From: an uncultured Bradyrhizobium sp.
Lineage (GTDB): Bacteria; Pseudomonadota; Alphaproteobacteria; Rhizobiales; Xanthobacteraceae
Direction: 5' to 3'
Assembly (NCBI RefSeq): GCF_947648125.1
Contig: NZ_CANSMR010000020.1
Coordinates: forward strand, 1 to 64,000
Length of the DNA: 64,000 nt
How positions within the stretch are numbered: position 1 is the first letter of the stretch; each line of letters opens with the position of its first letter. Positions 35,695 through 43,847 of the stretch are shown here, one piece after another. The position numbers and the translations under genes are program-made. The notes under the pieces are model-generated. The model searched no databases. It had not been told where the DNA came from and saw only the letters and a list, made by a program, of their open reading frames with translations.

Positions 35695-36651
35695 ATGGAT
35701 AGCGACGCGCTCAACACGTTCCTGGTGGTGCATCGGCGCGGTGGAATCTCGAATGCCGCGAAGGCGCTGCATCGCTCGCAGCCGGCGATCTCGCGGCGCA
35801 TCGCGCTGCTCGAGCAGGAGCTCGGCGTGCCGCTGTTCGAGCGGATCGCGGGCAAGACCAGATTGAGCGATGCGGGGCGGGTGATGGTGCCCTATGCCGA
35901 ACGCGCGGTGGCGGCGGCACAGGATGCCGAGAATGCGGTGCGCGCGCTGCTGCGCGACAATTCCGGTCCGGTGGCGCTCGCGGTGACCGGCACGCTTGCG
36001 GGCGAACGGCTCTCGAAAGTGCTGAAGCGCTTTGCGCGCCGGCATCCGGACGTCGCGCTGACGCTGCGCACTGCGACCAGTGCCGAGGTCAGCGATCTGA
36101 TCCGGCGCGGCGAGGCGACGATCGGGCTGCGCTACGACCGCGACCGCTCCGGCGACCTCGATTGCGAGGTGCTGTTCGCCGAGCCGCTCGGGGTGGTCTG
36201 CGCGCCGGACCATCCGCTGGCGGGACGCCGGGTCGGCCGTCTCGCCGATCTCAGCGACGAGCGCTGGATCGCCTTTCCCGAGGTGCCCGGCCGGCGCGAG
36301 ATCACCGCTTCGCACGTGTTCGCCCTGTTCCTGACGCACGGGCTCGGCGAGGTCGACTGGACGCCGGTCGACAGCCTCACGGCGCAGAAGCGGCTGGTCG
36401 AGGCCGGGCTCGGGATCGCGCTGCTCTCACAGAGCAACGCGGCGGAGGAGCTGCGCGCCTCCTCGATCGCGACGATCCGCGTCGGCAATCTCACCGCCAG
36501 TCATGAGGTCGTCGCGGTAACGCGGCATGGCGGCTTCCTCAGCGCCGCGTCGCGCCGCCTGCTCGACATCATCCGCACAGACTTCAGCAAGGTGAAATCG
36601 GCGCCGCGGGCCGCGAAGCCGCCCCGTCCGTCACCACGGCGTCACCGTTAA
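35695..36651 (+). CDS. LysR-family transcriptional regulator
   Basis: This 318-aa LysR-type regulator has its winged HTH in residues 1-62 (ALNTFLVVHRRGGISNAAKALHRSQPAISRRI and ALLEQELGVPLFER in sequence) and an effector-binding domain starting near residue 92. A basic, proline-rich tail of about 20 residues (KSAPRAAKPPRPSPRRHR) extends past the usual end. GAGGTGAGGGG precedes ATG 35695. It is divergent from the PEP-mutase-like gene and probably regulates it in response to a pathway metabolite; the ligand is not evident. Confidence 0.9.
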   Translation: MDSDALNTFLVVHRRGGISNAAKALHRSQPAISRRIALLEQELGVPLFERIAGKTRLSDAGRVMVPYAERAVAAAQDAENAVRALLRDNSGPVALAVTGTLAGERLSKVLKRFARRHPDVALTLRTATSAEVSDLIRRGEATIGLRYDRDRSGDLDCEVLFAEPLGVVCAPDHPLAGRRVGRLADLSDERWIAFPEVPGRREITASHVFALFLTHGLGEVDWTPVDSLTAQKRLVEAGLGIALLSQSNAAEELRASSIATIRVGNLTASHEVVAVTRHGGFLSAASRRLLDIIRTDFSKVKSAPRAAKPPRPSPRRHR

Positions 36652-36754
36652 CGGGCGATGAAGCAGCTTCGGGGTTTTTGCCGGCCCCGGTTTGTCTTGT
36701 TGCAACCGGAGGTGGTTAGAAACGCGTCTCGTTCCCTCGGTGCAAGGATCCGCC

Positions 36755-37147
36755 ATGACGTCGATGACACGCCTGTTCGCAACGGCCATCAGCCTGCTGC
36801 TCCTGACGGCTCCTGCTTTCCCTCAAACTCCGGGCGGGCGGATCACCCTGGTCGAGCAACCCGTTCCGATCCGCCAGGAAGGGACGGTCCGCGTCCAAAG
36901 CAACGTCAACCTGTTCCTGCCGGGGCCGAGCGGTGACGGCGAGGAGGCACAGAAGCTGCGCGACCGCGCTCGCCGCACCGTTTATGAAATGGCGGCGCGC
37001 GAGTGCGACCTGCTGCGCGAGGTGATGGCAAAGGATTGCCGGCTCGAATCGGTCAACGTCAATATCAACGTCGGCCGGCAATACGGTCAGCAGCAGGAGG
37101 GTTTCAACGTGAGCGGCTCGATGAGCATGCAGATCACATTGAAGTAG
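36755..37147 (+). CDS. Small exported protein of unknown function
   Basis: This 130-aa protein begins with a signal peptide (MTSMTRLFATAISLLLLTAPAFP). The mature part has two cysteines (ARECDLLREVMAKDCRLESVNV) that could pair in the periplasm, and ends with a beta-rich stretch (FNVSGSMSMQITLK). I do not recognise a family. AAGGATCCGCC precedes ATG 36755. It stands alone between the LysR gene and the convergent ATPase-zeta gene. The region of its stop codon is duplicated: TAGGTATCCGGA occurs at 37145-37156 and again at 37161-37172. Confidence 0.7.
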   Translation: MTSMTRLFATAISLLLLTAPAFPQTPGGRITLVEQPVPIRQEGTVRVQSNVNLFLPGPSGDGEEAQKLRDRARRTVYEMAARECDLLREVMAKDCRLESVNVNINVGRQYGQQQEGFNVSGSMSMQITLK

Positions 37148-37189
37148 GTATCCGGAGAAATAGGTATCCGGAATCGCCGTCGCGGGGAC

Positions 37190-37513
37190 CTACGTCCCCG
37201 CCTTGACCTGAGCCGCCGCCACGGCCAGGAGCTCATCCATCTTGGCGCGAACGTCGCGCTCGGTGACGGCCTGGCCCTTGGCGGTGAGGTCCTTCAGAAC
37301 CTTGTGCAGCACGTCATTGTCGCCGGCTTCCTCGAAATCGGCGGCCACCACTTCCTTGGCATAGCCGTTGGCGGCATCGCCCGTGATCCCGAGCTTCTCG
37401 GCGGCCCACAGGCCGAGCAGCTTGTTCCGGCGCGCTTCGGCCTTGAACTTCAGCTCCTCGTCGAGGGCGAACTTCTTTTCGAAACCTTCCTCGCGCTTGT
37501 TGAATTCGTTCAT
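37190..37513 (-). CDS. DUF1476 protein, F1-ATPase inhibitor zeta subunit
   Basis: This 107-aa helical protein belongs to DUF1476, which includes the zeta subunit that blocks ATP hydrolysis by the F1-ATPase of Paracoccus denitrificans. The N-terminus FNKREEGFEKKFALDEELKFKAEARRNKLLG, in two halves, is the region that inserts into F1 in that system; the rest (GLWAAEKLGI, EVVAADFEEAGD, DVRAKMDELL) forms the helical bundle. Length and all conserved blocks fit. Whether it inhibits strongly here is not known, since rhizobial zetas have been reported as weaker. ATG 37513 is used. It is divergent from purC, a linkage common in alphaproteobacteria. Confidence 0.9.
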   Translation of the reverse strand: MNEFNKREEGFEKKFALDEELKFKAEARRNKLLGLWAAEKLGITGDAANGYAKEVVAADFEEAGDNDVLHKVLKDLTAKGQAVTERDVRAKMDELLAVAAAQVKAGT

Positions 37514-37862
37514 GGCTGAAGTTCCAATTCCCTGCTGAATGGTGGGCCGCAGCTCATTGCGACAGCCCCGATGCCTGCCTAAATAGGTGGGAGGAATCGG
37601 CAAGACAACGAGCCGTTAAGCCGCAGGCAAAACAGGCGGAATCGGGCCTTTTTGATTGGGCGGTATAAGTGCCCCGAACGGGGCACTATCGATTGTGCTG
37701 GGTGGGCCAATCGGATAGGTTGCCAACAGGCATGGTTCTTGTTCTGTTTCCAGTTGGATTGCCCAGGTTCCAGGCCTCCGCGGCAGCTCCGTCGTGGGTC
37801 GTAACCCCAAGTCATCCGGAGCACCCAAATCCATGGATTTCAACAAAACACGGTACATCCCA
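37514..37862. other. Divergent intergenic region DUF1476 / purC
   Basis: These 349 bases separate two divergent housekeeping genes and should hold both promoters. The one clear structure is a 20-base palindrome at 37668-37687. TTTTTGATTGGGC at 37649-37661 and GGGCCAATCGG at 37706-37716 form a second, imperfect pair around it. No riboswitch was recognised. Confidence 0.55.
37668..37687. promoter_or_regulatory. 20-bp palindrome upstream of purC
   Basis: AGTGCCCCG (37668-37676) and CGGGGCACT (37679-37687) are perfect inverted repeats around AA. It lies 175 bases before purC and 154 before the divergent DUF1476 gene. This could be an operator or an RNA hairpin; it has no T-tract typical of a terminator. 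Confidence 0.5.
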
Positions 37863-38630
37863 ATGAGCCGTCGACGCCGTATTTATGAAGGCAAGGCCAA
37901 GGTGCTTTACGAAGGCCCCGAGCCGGGAACCCTGATCCAGCACTTCAAGGACGACGCGACCGCGTTCAATGCCAAGAAACACCAGGTGATCGAGGGCAAG
38001 GGCGTCCTCAACAACCGGATTTCGGAGTACCTGTTTCAGCACCTCAACGACATCGGGGTGCCGACCCACTTCATCCGCCGCCTCAACATGCGCGAGCAGC
38101 TGATTCGCGAGGTCGAGATCGTGCCGCTCGAGGTGGTGGTGCGGAACGTCGCCGCCGGCTCGCTGTCGCAGCGGCTCGGGATCGAGGAGGGCACCCAGCT
38201 GCCGCGGTCGATCATTGAGTTCTATTACAAGAACGACCAGCTCAACGACCCTATGGTGTCGGAAGAGCACATCACCGCCTTCGGCTGGGCCACGCCGCAG
38301 GAGATCGACGACATCATGGCGCTGGCCATCCGCGTCAACGACTTCCTGACCGGTCTCTTCCTCGGCATCGGCATCCGCCTCGTCGACTTCAAGATGGAGT
38401 GCGGGCGGCTGTTCGAGAACGAGATGATGCGGATCATCGTCGCCGACGAGATCTCGCCGGATTCCTGCCGGCTGTGGGACATCAAGTCGAACGAGAAGCT
38501 CGACAAGGACCGTTTCCGCCGGGATCTGGGTGGCTTGCTTGAAGCCTACACCGAGGTCGCGAAGCGGCTCGGCATCCTGATCGAAAACGAGCGGCCGGCC
38601 GGCAGCGGCCCGGTGCTGGTGAAGAGCTAA
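37863..38630 (+). CDS. purC: SAICAR synthetase
   Basis: This 255-aa enzyme ligates CAIR and aspartate with ATP to make SAICAR, step 7 (bacterial numbering) of purine synthesis. Family blocks are [34 protein letters not shown] at the start (in order), IPLEVVVRN-like [16 protein letters not shown], and [27 protein letters not shown] near the C-terminus. ATG 37863 gives the usual length; an in-frame ATG at 37833 would add ten residues and has a distant GGAG. purS follows after 15 bases, so purC leads the purC-purS-(exported protein)-purQ operon. Confidence 0.96.
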   Translation: MSRRRRIYEGKAKVLYEGPEPGTLIQHFKDDATAFNAKKHQVIEGKGVLNNRISEYLFQHLNDIGVPTHFIRRLNMREQLIREVEIVPLEVVVRNVAAGSLSQRLGIEEGTQLPRSIIEFYYKNDQLNDPMVSEEHITAFGWATPQEIDDIMALAIRVNDFLTGLFLGIGIRLVDFKMECGRLFENEMMRIIVADEISPDSCRLWDIKSNEKLDKDRFRRDLGGLLEAYTEVAKRLGILIENERPAGSGPVLVKS

Positions 38631-38645
38631 GCTTAAGGGGCGATC

Positions 38646-38888
38646 GTGAAGGCACGTGTAACTGTGACATTGAAGTCGGGCATCCTCGATCCGCAGGGCA
38701 AGGCGATCGAGGGCGCGCTGAAATCGCTCGGCGTCGACGGCGTCGCCAGCGTTCGCCAGGGCAAGGTGTTCGACATCGAGCTCGCCGCGACCGACAAGGC
38801 CAAGGCTGAGGCGGCGCTGAAGGCCGCCGCCGACAAGCTGCTGGCCAATACCGTGATCGAGAACTATCGGGTCGAGGTTCTGAGCTAG
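38646..38888 (+). CDS. purS: FGAM synthase PurS subunit
   Basis: This 80-aa protein is the small dimeric subunit that joins PurL and PurQ to form the FGAM synthetase complex. The start KARVTVTLKSGILDPQGKAIEGALKSLG is diagnostic. The GTG at 38646 has AAGGGG upstream. Its presence agrees with the short PurL at 47034-49265 and the separate PurQ downstream. It is 15 bases after purC. Confidence 0.95.
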   Translation: MKARVTVTLKSGILDPQGKAIEGALKSLGVDGVASVRQGKVFDIELAATDKAKAEAALKAAADKLLANTVIENYRVEVLS

Positions 38889-38900
38889 CGAGCGCGCCAA

Positions 38901-39482
38901 ATGATAACAGCCGCTCCCGCCGCTGCTCGCCGTGACCGAATCTTCGTCGGAGCGCTCTTGGTTGGCTTGCTGACGGCAGCTGGAATCGGCGGGGCTTCGG
39001 CTCAACCGGCGCCGGCAGCGCCTGCCGCGACGACGCAGCCGCCGCCGTTCACCGTCAGCGGATGGAGCTACGAGCGCCGCGGCTCCGATGTGCATATGTT
39101 CCGCTGCGCGCAATCGTCCTGCGGCGCGGGCTCCAAGGTGAGCTACCGGTATTATACCGGCGGAAAACAGATGACTCTCGACCAGTTCCGCGAGGGGCAG
39201 GAGCAGATCGTCAAGGCGCTGGAGCAGCGGACGCCGGGGCAGCGCATTACGCTGCTCGGCGTTGATGGCGACAAGGGCACCGCGGGGCCGCGCATGTTCA
39301 AGGCACGGCGCCTGACCGTGACAGCCAACGGCGCAAGCGAGTATCAGGTCAGCGGCTTGCTGCTTGCCGGACAAGGCTCCGCCAGCCTGATCAGCTCGGC
39401 GCGTGACGAAAAGGCCAGCAACGACAATTACGCGAAGTTTGCCGCCGCAGTTAAGCTCGTGCTGGCACCCAAAACCAGGTGA
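38901..39482 (+). CDS. Exported protein of unknown function inside the pur operon
   Basis: This 193-aa protein has a long N-terminal signal ([20 protein letters not shown]) preceded by a basic stretch, then an Ala/Pro-rich linker ([15 protein letters not shown]). The mature part has a Cys pair in [11 protein letters not shown] and a small beta-rich region, with no family I recognise. It is placed 12 bases after purS and 4 bases before purQ, all on the same strand, so it is almost certainly cotranscribed with purine genes even though it should work in the envelope. No purine-related motif is visible. Confidence 0.75.
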   Translation: MITAAPAAARRDRIFVGALLVGLLTAAGIGGASAQPAPAAPAATTQPPPFTVSGWSYERRGSDVHMFRCAQSSCGAGSKVSYRYYTGGKQMTLDQFREGQEQIVKALEQRTPGQRITLLGVDGDKGTAGPRMFKARRLTVTANGASEYQVSGLLLAGQGSASLISSARDEKASNDNYAKFAAAVKLVLAPKTR

Positions 39483-39486
39483 TGCA

Positions 39487-40188
39487 ATGAAATCAGCCGT
39501 CCTCGTCTTCCCCGGCATCAATCGCGAGCGAGACATGGCGCGCGCGCTCAAGCTTGCATCCGGCAATGAGACCGCGATGGTTTGGCACGCCGAGACTGCG
39601 CTGCCCAAGGGCACCGACCTCGTGGTGGTGCCCGGCGGCTTCTCCTATGGCGATTATCTGCGCTGCGGCGCGATCGCGGCCCGCGCACCCGTGATGGACG
39701 CGGTGCGCGACTTCGCAGCCTCGGGCGGGCTAGTGCTCGGCGTCTGCAACGGCTTTCAGATCCTCTGCGAGTCCGGGCTGTTGCCGGGCGTGCTGATGCG
39801 CAATGCCGGGCTGAAATTCGTCTGCCGCGACGTGCACATGCGAATCGAACGCTCCGACACGCCGTTCACCCGCGGCTACAATGCCGGCCAGGTGATCCGC
39901 GTACCGGTGGCGCATGGCGAGGGCAATTACGAGGCGGACGAGGAGACGCTGAAGCGGCTCGAAGGCGACGGGCGGGTGCTGTACCGCTACTGCTCGGCCG
40001 ATGGCGTGGTCGACGAGGCCTCCAACTTCAACGGCGCCGCGCATTCGATCGCCGGCATTGTCAACGAGCACGGCAACGTGCTCGGTATGATGCCGCATCC
40101 GGAAAACCACGTCGAAGAGATCATGGGCTGCACCGACGGCCGCGGCCTGTTCGCAGGACTGGTCCAGCAGTTCGAAAAAGCGGCGTAG
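39487..40188 (+). CDS. purQ: FGAM synthase PurQ glutaminase subunit
   Basis: This 233-aa class I glutamine amidotransferase supplies ammonia to PurL. The start [20 protein letters not shown], the oxyanion region [16 protein letters not shown], the nucleophile Cys87 in [14 protein letters not shown] and the C-terminal [11 protein letters not shown] (His/Glu of the triad) are all intact. Length is normal. ATG 39487 begins four bases after the previous stop, indicating translational coupling. A TTT-family binding protein gene follows after five bases. Confidence 0.96.
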   Translation: MKSAVLVFPGINRERDMARALKLASGNETAMVWHAETALPKGTDLVVVPGGFSYGDYLRCGAIAARAPVMDAVRDFAASGGLVLGVCNGFQILCESGLLPGVLMRNAGLKFVCRDVHMRIERSDTPFTRGYNAGQVIRVPVAHGEGNYEADEETLKRLEGDGRVLYRYCSADGVVDEASNFNGAAHSIAGIVNEHGNVLGMMPHPENHVEEIMGCTDGRGLFAGLVQQFEKAA

Positions 40189-40193
40189 TTATC

Positions 40194-41174
40194 ATGCTGC
40201 GAAGGTGCCTTGCCGCGGCGGCAGCCGCGGTCCTACTGCTTGCGACGGCGGCGCACGCCCAAGATACCTCGAAGCTGGACTTCCCGAAGCGTCCGATCAC
40301 GATGATCGTGCCGTTCACGGCCGGCGGCACCTCGGACGTGATTGCCCGCGCGGTGGCCGACCAGATGAGCGCGGCGCTCGGCCAGACCATCATCATCGAG
40401 AATGTCGGCGGCGCCGGGGGCTCGACCGCGCTGACCCGCGCCGCGCGCGCCGAGCCGGACGGCTACACGATCGCGATCGGCAACGCCGGCACCAATGCCG
40501 CGACCTACACGATCTATCCGAAGCTGTCGTTCACGCCCGACTCCTTCGCGCCGATCGCCGTGGTCGCCAAGACCTTCGGCATCGTCGCGTTGCGCAAGGA
40601 TTTTCCGGCCACGGACCTCAAGGAATTCATCGACTACGCGAAGAAGAATCCGGGCAAGGTCAATCTCGGCCACGCTGGCGTCGGCTCCTCGAATTACTTG
40701 ATCTGCAAGAGCTTCGTGCATGCCGCCGGGATCGACGTGCAGCTGGTCGGCTATCGCGGCGCGGCGCTCGCGCTGACGGACGCGATCGGCAGCCAGATCG
40801 ACGGCGTCTGCGATGCCGCCGCCTCGGTGTCGCAGGCGATCGACGACAAACTGGTGAAGGCGGTCGTGGTCGGCTCGACCGTGCGGCTCGCCTCGCTGCC
40901 GGACTTGCCGACCTCGACTGAAGCTGGCCTGGCCGAGTTCGAGGCGCAAGGCTGGAACGGCCTGTTCGCGCCGAAGGGCACCCCGGGCGAGATCATCGCC
41001 AAGCTCAACGCCGCGGCGCGCACCGCGGTCGCGAGCGAAGCGGTGAAGAAGCGCTTCGTCGAGTTGTCGACCGTTGCGCCTGACGCCGATGAACTCGCAC
41101 CCGAGGTGCTGCAGCAACTCGTGACCCGCGACGTCGCGAAGTACCGCGCGCTGCTCTCGGACGACAAGAAGTAG
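40194..41174 (+). CDS. Tripartite tricarboxylate transporter (TTT) substrate-binding protein
   Basis: This 326-aa periplasmic binding protein of the Bug/TctC family has a signal peptide (MLRRCLAAAAAAVLLLATAAHA) and the family blocks FPKRPITMIVPFTAGGTSDVIARAVADQ, NVGGAGGSTALTRAARAEPDGYT and NLGHAGVGSSN. Such proteins deliver di- or tricarboxylates or related acids to TctAB permeases. No tctA or tctB lies in the window, so it is an orphan binding protein, a common situation in this family. It begins five bases after purQ and is likely cotranscribed with it. Confidence 0.92.
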   Translation: MLRRCLAAAAAAVLLLATAAHAQDTSKLDFPKRPITMIVPFTAGGTSDVIARAVADQMSAALGQTIIIENVGGAGGSTALTRAARAEPDGYTIAIGNAGTNAATYTIYPKLSFTPDSFAPIAVVAKTFGIVALRKDFPATDLKEFIDYAKKNPGKVNLGHAGVGSSNYLICKSFVHAAGIDVQLVGYRGAALALTDAIGSQIDGVCDAAASVSQAIDDKLVKAVVVGSTVRLASLPDLPTSTEAGLAEFEAQGWNGLFAPKGTPGEIIAKLNAAARTAVASEAVKKRFVELSTVAPDADELAPEVLQQLVTRDVAKYRALLSDDKK

Positions 41175-41190
41175 CGGCTTCGCGATGCGC

Positions 41191-41212
41191 GCGGATCATG
41201 AACCTGATCCGC
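41191..41212 (+). terminator. Hairpin after the purC-purQ transcription unit
   Basis: GCGGATCA (41191-41198) pairs perfectly with TGATCCGC (41205-41212) around a 6-base loop, 16 bases past the TTT binding-protein stop. There is no T-run, so it may be a weak terminator or an mRNA end stabiliser. Confidence 0.4.
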
Positions 41213-41363
41213 TCCGGCAGACACCAACGCAGGGATAGCCGCTTCCATTTCACAATCTCGTCACGCTAGCGCCGCTTGAGTGGCAACCTGGGATTGTCGC
41301 AGCGTGCCGGGTAAGGTATGACGGAAGCGATTTGGATGATTGGTCTGGTTCGCTGGAATTCGC

Positions 41364-42101
41364 ATGCCCGTTGCATTGGTCGTACTGCTGCTCGACATCA
41401 CGCTGATCTATCACGCCTCGCGCACCGGGCGCCTGCAGCCGTGGGCTTTCATCATCCTGATGGTGCCGCTGGTCGGCGCACTCGCCTACATCGTCGTCGA
41501 GCTCGTTCCGGAATGGTGGGGCGGACCGGCTGCCGCGCAGGCACGCAAGCGCGTCGCCAACCGTATCGATCCGGAGAAGCGGTATCGCGAACTGTCGGAC
41601 AAGCTCGCGACATCGGACACGATCGCCAACCGCGCGGCGCTGGCCGCGGAGTGCCAGACCATCGGGCGTTACGAGGAGGCGGAGAGCCACTACGATCACG
41701 TCTTGCGGCTGCCGCAGGGCGACGATCCGGCCTACGCCCTGGCCAAGGCGCAGGCCCAGTTCGCCCGCAAGCAGGCGGCCGAAGCGCTGGCGACGCTCGA
41801 TGCCTTGCGCGAGCGCTGGCCCGATTTCGAGTCCGCCGAGGGGCATCTCCTCTACGCCCGCTCGCTCGCCGAAATCGGCCGGCTCGACGAGGCGCTGGAG
41901 GAATACCAGGCGGTGTCGCAGTACTTTCCGGGAGCCGAGGCGCGGGTCCGCTATGGCCTGTTGTTGCAGCTGGTCGGCCGCACCGCCGAGGCGCGCATCG
42001 TATTCAACGAGCTGTTGATCCAGATGCGGCGCGCACCGAAATACCTGCGCGATGCGCAGGCCGAGTGGCTCTCGATCGCCGAGAAGCAGTTGTCGACCTG
42101 A
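41364..42101 (+). CDS. Membrane-anchored TPR protein with PLD-nuclease-N-like helices
   Basis: This 245-aa protein starts with two hydrophobic segments (VALVVLLLDITLIYHA and PWAFIILMVPLVGALAYIVVELVP) that resemble the PLDc_N membrane module, then a cytosolic stretch of TPR-like repeats from about residue 85 to 230 (YEEAESHYDHVLRL, LDEALEEYQAVSQYFPG). ATG 41364 is used. It probably scaffolds a membrane-bound complex. It converges with the DMT transporter gene 7 bases away. Specific role unknown. Confidence 0.8.
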   Translation: MPVALVVLLLDITLIYHASRTGRLQPWAFIILMVPLVGALAYIVVELVPEWWGGPAAAQARKRVANRIDPEKRYRELSDKLATSDTIANRAALAAECQTIGRYEEAESHYDHVLRLPQGDDPAYALAKAQAQFARKQAAEALATLDALRERWPDFESAEGHLLYARSLAEIGRLDEALEEYQAVSQYFPGAEARVRYGLLLQLVGRTAEARIVFNELLIQMRRAPKYLRDAQAEWLSIAEKQLST

Positions 42102-42108
42102 GCTGCGG

Positions 42109-43083
42109 TTACGATTTTCGCAGCCACCGCTTGACCGCTTCGCCGGGCACCGTCATCGCGGCGACGCCGGCCATGACCAGCAGCAGGCCGAGCGCAAGGT
42201 TCGACGGTACGGATTCCCCGAGCAGGATCACCGACAACGCGACGCCGATCGGAATTCGCAAATAGCCTTGTGCATTCGTCGTGAGCGTGCCGAGCCGCGT
42301 CAGGCACATGTAGAACAGCATCAGGCCGAACGCGCTGGAGAAGATGCCCATCACGACGGTGGCGACCAGCGCCTGCGGCGTCGGGTGCAGCGTCCAGGGA
42401 TGGTCGACGATCAGGGCGAGCGGCAGCAACACGGTGCCGCCGAACAGCAGCGAGCCGGCGGCCACCACCATCGGGTCATAGTCGGAGAGACGAAGCCCGA
42501 AGATCGTGGCGCAGGCGAACGAGACGGTGGCGAGCAGGATCGCGATCTCGGCGACAATCTCCTTGCCGAAGCCCGAGAGCGCATCGAGGCCGATGATCGC
42601 GACCGTGCCGGCGAGGCCGAGAATCGCGCCGACGAACTTGAGCGGCGAGGCCGGCTCGTGCCGCGTGATCGCCCAGGTGATCAGGAAGGCGAAGATCGGC
42701 GTCGTCGAGGCCAGCACCACGGTGTTGGACGCCGGCACGTAGAGCTGCGCCCAGGTGATCACCAGGAACGGGATCGTCGAGTTGATGGTCTGCTGGAACG
42801 CGAACAGCTTCCAGGCCTTGATGTCGGTCGGGATGCGGATGCCGCGGATCCGCAGCACCACGAGCAGGAAGAGGGCGGCGACCAGCGAGCGCGCCGAGAT
42901 GAAGGTGACCGGCGGGATCGAGCCGAGCCCGATCTTGGTCAGCGGATAGGTCGAGCTCCAGCAGCAGGCCAGCGCCAGCAGCAACGCATAGTCGCGCCAG
43001 CCGCGCGCACCGGGCGTGGTGGTCGAAGTCGGCGTGATCGCGGGAGCCGTCACGCCGCCCGTCTTAGCTGTGCTCTTCGGCAC
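42109..43083 (-). CDS. DMT-superfamily transporter (EamA)
   Basis: This 324-aa inner-membrane protein has ten predicted helices arranged as two EamA repeats, as in drug/metabolite exporters of the RhaT/YdcZ type. Characteristic segments are LLLALACCWSSTYPLTKIGLGSIPP in the first repeat and the second-repeat start ATVSFACATIFGLRLS. An N-terminal hydrophilic Thr/Pro-rich stretch of about 28 residues precedes the first helix. It starts at GTG 43083; GGGGAG lies about ten bases upstream. Export of an amino acid or metabolite is likely, by family only. Confidence 0.87.
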   Translation of the reverse strand: MPKSTAKTGGVTAPAITPTSTTTPGARGWRDYALLLALACCWSSTYPLTKIGLGSIPPVTFISARSLVAALFLLVVLRIRGIRIPTDIKAWKLFAFQQTINSTIPFLVITWAQLYVPASNTVVLASTTPIFAFLITWAITRHEPASPLKFVGAILGLAGTVAIIGLDALSGFGKEIVAEIAILLATVSFACATIFGLRLSDYDPMVVAAGSLLFGGTVLLPLALIVDHPWTLHPTPQALVATVVMGIFSSAFGLMLFYMCLTRLGTLTTNAQGYLRIPIGVALSVILLGESVPSNLALGLLLVMAGVAAMTVPGEAVKRWLRKS

Positions 43084-43375
43084 CTTGATTGGCTCCCCGG
43101 CGCATTTGCGCGCGACGGGTCCAATGTAGCGCGTCGCCGCGCCGCAAGGCTAGGGCGTTTGGCCGGTGCGCGGCCGGATCGCGCGACAGTCCAGTCAGGC
43201 CATGGGTGCTCGCCGACTCGCAATTCAAACGATCACAACACCGTTCAAGGGCGTAAATCACACGCGCCCGCAGCGAATTCGAACTAGCATGGTGCCGGCG
43301 CAGCCGTTCCTTGCGAAGCGCAGGGAGCAGTCCGGACGGCACCGCATTCTGCGAACGACTGACAAGGAGCACAGC

Positions 43376-43780
43376 ATGAAGAACGCTCTCGTTTGCGGCT
43401 TCGCCGCAGTGGTCATCTGCTTGATGGCGGCGGACGTCGCTCGCGCCCAAGCCGGAGCTCCGCCGGTACCGACGACGCGAATTCTCGCGATCGGGACCCT
43501 GAACCCGGGCGTCGACCCGGCCGCGGCGCGCGCGATCCTGCCGACCGAGGTCCGCGAGACCGTCAAGCTTTACCTCGATGGCAAGGTCGACCAGTGGTTC
43601 TCGCTGCAGGGACGTCCCGGCGTGGTGTTCATCCTGAACATGACCGACACTGCGGCGGCTCACGAGATGCTGGAGAAATTGCCACTGGGGCAGGCGCATC
43701 TGATGAGCTTCGAATTGATCCCCGTCGGCCCGCTCAATCCGCTCCGGCAGTTGCTGGGGACGGCGACCGGGTCGCCGTAG
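43376..43780 (+). CDS. Exported small protein with a dimeric alpha/beta-barrel-like domain
   Basis: This 134-aa protein has a signal peptide (MKNALVCGFAAVVICLMAADVARA). The mature 105 residues resemble the muconolactone-isomerase-like dimeric alpha/beta barrel group: TRILAIGTLNPGVDP, VDQWFSLQGRPGVVFILNM, AHEMLEKLPLGQAHLMSFELIPVGPLNPL (pieces in order). Such domains can bind small ring compounds, but exported versions are poorly known, so no enzyme activity is assigned. AAGGAGCACAGC precedes ATG 43376. It is followed by a strong bidirectional hairpin. Confidence 0.75.
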   Translation: MKNALVCGFAAVVICLMAADVARAQAGAPPVPTTRILAIGTLNPGVDPAAARAILPTEVRETVKLYLDGKVDQWFSLQGRPGVVFILNMTDTAAAHEMLEKLPLGQAHLMSFELIPVGPLNPLRQLLGTATGSP

Positions 43781-43800
43781 CCCGGATATGGAGGAAACAA

Positions 43801-43827
43801 CGATGGACGCCGGCTTGGCGTCCATCG
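43801..43827. terminator. Bidirectional terminator hairpin
   Basis: CGATGGACGCC (43801-43811) and GGCGTCCATCG (43817-43827) form a perfect 11-bp stem with a 5-base loop, in the 67-base gap between two convergent genes. ACTTTTG follows on the plus strand. Confidence 0.75.
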
Positions 43828-43847
43828 CGTGACTTTTGCCCGAGATC

